Shown here: positions 60,885 through 64,000 of the stretch, piece after piece | Layout: the number at the start of each line of letters is the position of its first letter | Position numbering within the stretch: the stretch's first letter is position 1 | Assembly (NCBI RefSeq): GCF_008831285.2 | Contig: NC_045141.1 | Coordinates: 8,977,353-9,041,352 of the forward strand | Length of the DNA: 64,000 bases | Direction of reading: 5' to 3' | From: Nymphaea colorata | Taxonomy: Eukaryota; Streptophyta; Magnoliopsida; Nymphaeales; Nymphaeaceae | Notes under the pieces: model-generated | Seen by the model: only the letters and a program-made list of their open reading frames with translations | Database searches by the model: none | What the model was told of the DNA's origin: nothing | Made by a program: the position numbers and the translations under genes

Positions 60885-61359
60885 AAAGAAGGAACAACAA
60901 ACGGCAACCGGGAACAGTAGATGGGACGATGTTGGGTGGTGACGTAGGGAGTTGACAGATCTCCACGGGCTTCACAGGTAGGAAGAGAACAGCGGCAACC
61001 GGCACACACCAGACGACGGCAAAACAGCAAGGGAGGCCTCGGGCAACAGCAACAGAGCACAAAATGGCAGGCGACGGTGAGCTCTGAGTGATGGACGACG
61101 CTAGGCGCTCACAGATGCTGAGCGACGGGGACTTAGGGTGACGACATAGAAGGCGGAGCTGGGCTGCACTGGCGATGGAGCACGACGGGCGTGAGCTGGG
61201 CAACGATGCTGGGCTGCAACCGGAAACCAACAGCAAGAGCAGCTGGAATCGGCAGCAACAATGGAAGCGGCGGTGGCGGCGGCGGAATAAGAGCAGCGAG
61301 CGATGGAAAGGTCAGGGCCGGAACTTCATGGCCGGCAAAAATTTCCACAAACTAGTCAC
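60885..61359 (-). other. Copia-F leader with gag deleted
   Basis: Only about 475 bp separate the primer-binding site from protease, against about 1.1 kb including gag in copia-B. The sequence is GC-rich with GGC/CAG-type runs near 61260-61290, like the leader at 8668-8705. No gag motif (YLSW, zinc knuckle) is visible. Confidence 0.7.
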
Positions 61360-61372
61360 GGCTCTGATACCA
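61360..61372 (-). other. Primer-binding site of copia-F
   Basis: The plus strand reads GGCTCTGATACCA next to the 5' LTR, the complement of the canonical tRNA-Met site. Confidence 0.93.
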
Positions 61373-61612
61373 TGTAGAAATAGTAAAAGCGAGAAGAACA
61401 CGGATGTAACGTGGAAAACCCTCAACAAAAGGGAGAAAAACCACGGGTGAGGAGGTTTGGTGCCCACTAGCCGCCAGACTCTCTCTCTTAAAACCTCATT
61501 CACTCCAAAAATTAGGGTTACAAGTTTTTAAGTAAGGCCCAACAAGGGCTACAAGCTGGATCGGGTCTAGACCGAGACCCGGTCCCAAGACCCATCTTTA
61601 CATGCTTCAACA
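61373..61612 (-). repeat. 5' LTR of copia-F
   Basis: The plus strand reads TGTAGAAATAG through CATGCTTCAACA, 240 bp, collinear with 55732-55967 and 4 bp longer because of an extra aagt. Confidence 0.92.
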
Positions 61613-64000
61613 GTATGCAATCTCTATTTATGCTTCATCTGCTACTTTTGAAAACTTGATACATGTTATAGTCCTTTACAACGTCTAGAGAGATTGTTCC
61701 TCATGTCATTTGCTTGTGTAATCCAAGTTTAAATGTGTTAATGACTGCAAATTGAAGGCTTGGTATTGCATCGGGAAACGAATAATGACAGAAATATTTT
61801 CATCTGTTACTTTTTTGCTGGATAACTAAAACAACTATATTGTTTTCCCAAATGGTCATTCCATTGTCAAAGCATGTATGGTTATGTACGTGCCTTTTGT
61901 ACCTCTTCATAATTTGAGCATTTCACTACGTAAATGCTTCTGGCTCCTCGTTATGTCAACTTCTTACTTGATTAATCACATAACAATTAAGCTAAGTGGA
62001 TCATATTTGTGTATTACATTTTTTGTTCATATAATAGAAGACGTTTTTAGTTTGTCTCACTGTATTTATCCATTTTTTGCGGCATCTGTCCCTCATCTTG
62101 ACATGGTTGAGAAAGTGTAGATGATGAAAAGGTACTTATTACTCTTAATGCTTTTTTACTGGTTCTAAACTTGGAAGTTGATGTTGGTTCTAAACATGAC
62201 GCCATAAATTGTCAATTTTTCATTGTGGATTAGCGCATGGGAAGTGTTTATCTTCACCTGCATGATGCATGTAGGTTTAGGTGGTGCTAAGAACTTCACT
62301 TTGCTTCTGCTTATGCTGCGTGTGGATGTTGGTGTATACAGTGGACCTTTTCCCTTCTTCTTTAATGTTTATGTCTAAAAATGATGTAGTTAATTTGAAT
62401 GATGGCACCATCATTATTTATTCTGTTTGTCTTGAAGACTGGAATGTTGGATAGGCAGTTTGAAAATAGTCTTCATCTCTTTTATGTAAGTTAACTTTGT
62501 CTAGTTACACGTTAGTTTTTCCCTTGTTTGCTTTGTTGTCCAATATTCATGACTGTGTGAAGAGCTTCTGCGTGAGTGCATGTATGTAGTTCTCTCTCTC
62601 TCTCTCTCTCAGCCTGCCTACAGGTGACCTTATTCACCTTCAACATTTCTTACTATTTCCAGGCCATGTCAAGTATTTTTTCATGTTTTCTGGACCCATT
62701 GTTTCACAATATCTTCTCTTTTGAACTAGGGAACTTCTTTTGTTTCTTATTGGTTTCATGATTCTTTGATTGATTACCTCGCAATATATGCTCTTCTACT
62801 GATAAGGCATTAGTTATGCAATCAAAAGTTGACTCCCCAGTCTCCCTAGGATTACATCTAACACCTAGGTGCCTAACCAGTTGCTTAAATGGGAAACACC
62901 TCAGGTTTTCTCTTTTTGATGTTCAAAATTTTGGTGTGTTGTCTGGTTTGTATTTTTGGAACAACAGTAACAAGGAAGCCCTGTCCTGCTTTTTCCTAGA
63001 CAAGGTTAATTTGTTCCCCTTGGAACAGCTGTGGGTAAAACCAGCATTTGCATATTGGATGAGAACATACTCTGTCCAGCCTTTGCTTAAGTTGGAATTT
63101 AAGGGACATGTCGTTCTACTGTACAGCATTTGATTCCCATAGAACAACCATAAAATAATTTAGTGAATGTTTTTTGATCTGGTGACAGGATTAGGTATGT
63201 TTTTGCACAACAAAGTCCAACACTAGTAATAACTAGATTTAGTTTTGGCACGGACAGGTAAGGGCAATCAAACATTCATGAGAATCCACTGGAACTTAGA
63301 AGAACATGGAAGCTTCATGACAAAGAACAATTGACAAGCTTAAATTGGATTCTCCTTAGCACAGAAATGTGAACTGATGCGACTCCTTGTGCAGCAAGTA
63401 CTGGAACTCCTAATAATTAGGATTTGGTTCAAAAGTAGTTGCAATCCTCATTTATCACTCATGCGTAACCTCTATTCTCTCCTTACCACAGAATTTTGCA
63501 TCTTGAGAACAGTGTTTTGGTGTTAGAAAATCTATTAAGGGCCTAGTCGTGTCAAACAAAACTAGGACCTTTGATTAGCCTATGTAGTAAAAAATGTATG
63601 TAGTCCGTAGGCAGTGACCTTCTAAACTAGGCTGGGCCATTCATGTGCTTAAGTAAAAAAAAAGATTGTAATAATATTTATTCCCCTTATCTTCTTTTTC
63701 TATTTTACCTTTTTGTATTCTTCTTTTTTTTTTGCTCTCTTTCCAGTTCTTCTTCGTTTTCTTTTCTTTCATTTTCTGTTTTTTGGCTCACCTAGGCACT
63801 TTTCATTTCCCTGACTTAGCGCTTTTGAGTACTTACTATCTACCTAGTGCATCATTATTTTAGAGAGAGAGAAGGTAACTCTATTTCCACATAAATACTT
63901 GGAACATAGTTGTACATGCATGGAATACATCTAGTGCATATGCATACATATGTTTACACTACTACTTCTTGTTAGCACAAATTGCCAGGCGACACTATGA
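61613..64000. repeat. Segmental repeat unit 2, continued to the window end
   Basis: Collinear with 50636-53043, including the exon-like island (62083-62131, here with a GCGG in place of GCAG), the CT run (about 62590-62612) and the poly-T tract near 63720. No recognisable gene. The unit continues beyond the window. Confidence 0.85.

Larger units (their letters stand above)
55732..61612 (-). mobile_element. Copia-F, complete LTR-to-LTR retrotransposon with nested insertions
   Basis: 5881 bp between LTRs with TG...CA ends. The 5-bp duplication GTATG flanks it (55727-55731 and 61613-61617), and the matching uninterrupted sequence atctttgtatgcaatc is present near 50637. Components on the minus strand: 5' LTR, primer-binding site, shortened leader without recognisable gag, protease, integrase, spacer, miniature LTR element, reverse transcriptase split by a GC-rich insert, RNase H, polypurine tract, 3' LTR. 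The two LTRs differ at roughly 13 positions plus a 4-bp indel over 240 bp by my count, so it is clearly older than its mini-element insert. Confidence 0.93.

Overview
This is plant nuclear DNA, almost certainly from a repeat-rich flowering plant. It carries intron-bearing plant gene fragments (an MRS2/MGT magnesium transporter, a SKP1 subunit, a PRP4-type kinase, a SOQ1-like thioredoxin/NHL protein, a chlorophyllide-oxygenase-like piece, a phenylalanine ammonia-lyase piece), a plastid-derived 16S rRNA scrap, Ty1/copia and Ty3/gypsy retrotransposons, hAT elements and MITEs. I cannot name the species. I see no intact host gene; most coding sequence is transposon-derived or broken.

Layout. 1-2.8 kb: the 3' exons of an MRS2/MGT transporter on the minus strand, cut off upstream by a nest of retrotransposons (copia-A 3.2-4.4 kb minus; gypsy 4.4-7.6 kb minus; a 60-bp plastid 16S scrap; a hAT-type MITE 7.7-8.05 kb; copia-B 8.3-12.9 kb plus). 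13-19 kb: MITEs, a (CT)40 tract, and GC-rich repetitive DNA with a recurring hairpin motif and a minisatellite, probably LTR-element DNA. 19-22.3 kb: two copies of a degenerate coding segment I cannot identify. 22.5-36.3 kb: a mosaic of plant gene fragments. A run of exactly 100 N (30654-30753) is flanked on both sides by the same ~5.6 kb sequence, so the apparent tandem duplication is most likely two overlapping contig ends that were never merged. 36.3-41 kb: mostly non-coding, with exon-like islands and a foldback MITE. 41-49.8 kb: three copia pieces joined together (C plus, D plus, E minus). 49.8-64 kb: a duplicated non-coding segment whose copies are interrupted by a hAT element (53189-55249) and by copia-F (55732-61612, minus). 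Copia-F itself contains two later insertions: an 876-bp miniature LTR element and a GC-rich insert holding a phenylalanine ammonia-lyase fragment with the Ala-Ser-Gly cofactor-forming triad.

Best-supported structural results. Three insertions have target-site duplications that can be checked against related uninterrupted sequence in this same window: the hAT element (8 bp, related empty site near 39431), copia-F (GTATG, empty site near 50637) and the mini LTR element (CTTCT, empty site in the sister element near 11450). Nesting gives relative order: segmental duplication, then copia-F, then its inserts. The mini element's two LTRs differ by only one 2-bp indel, so it moved very recently.

Limits: family names come from recognising motifs by eye, without database searches; exon boundaries are inferred from GT/AG sites and protein continuity.
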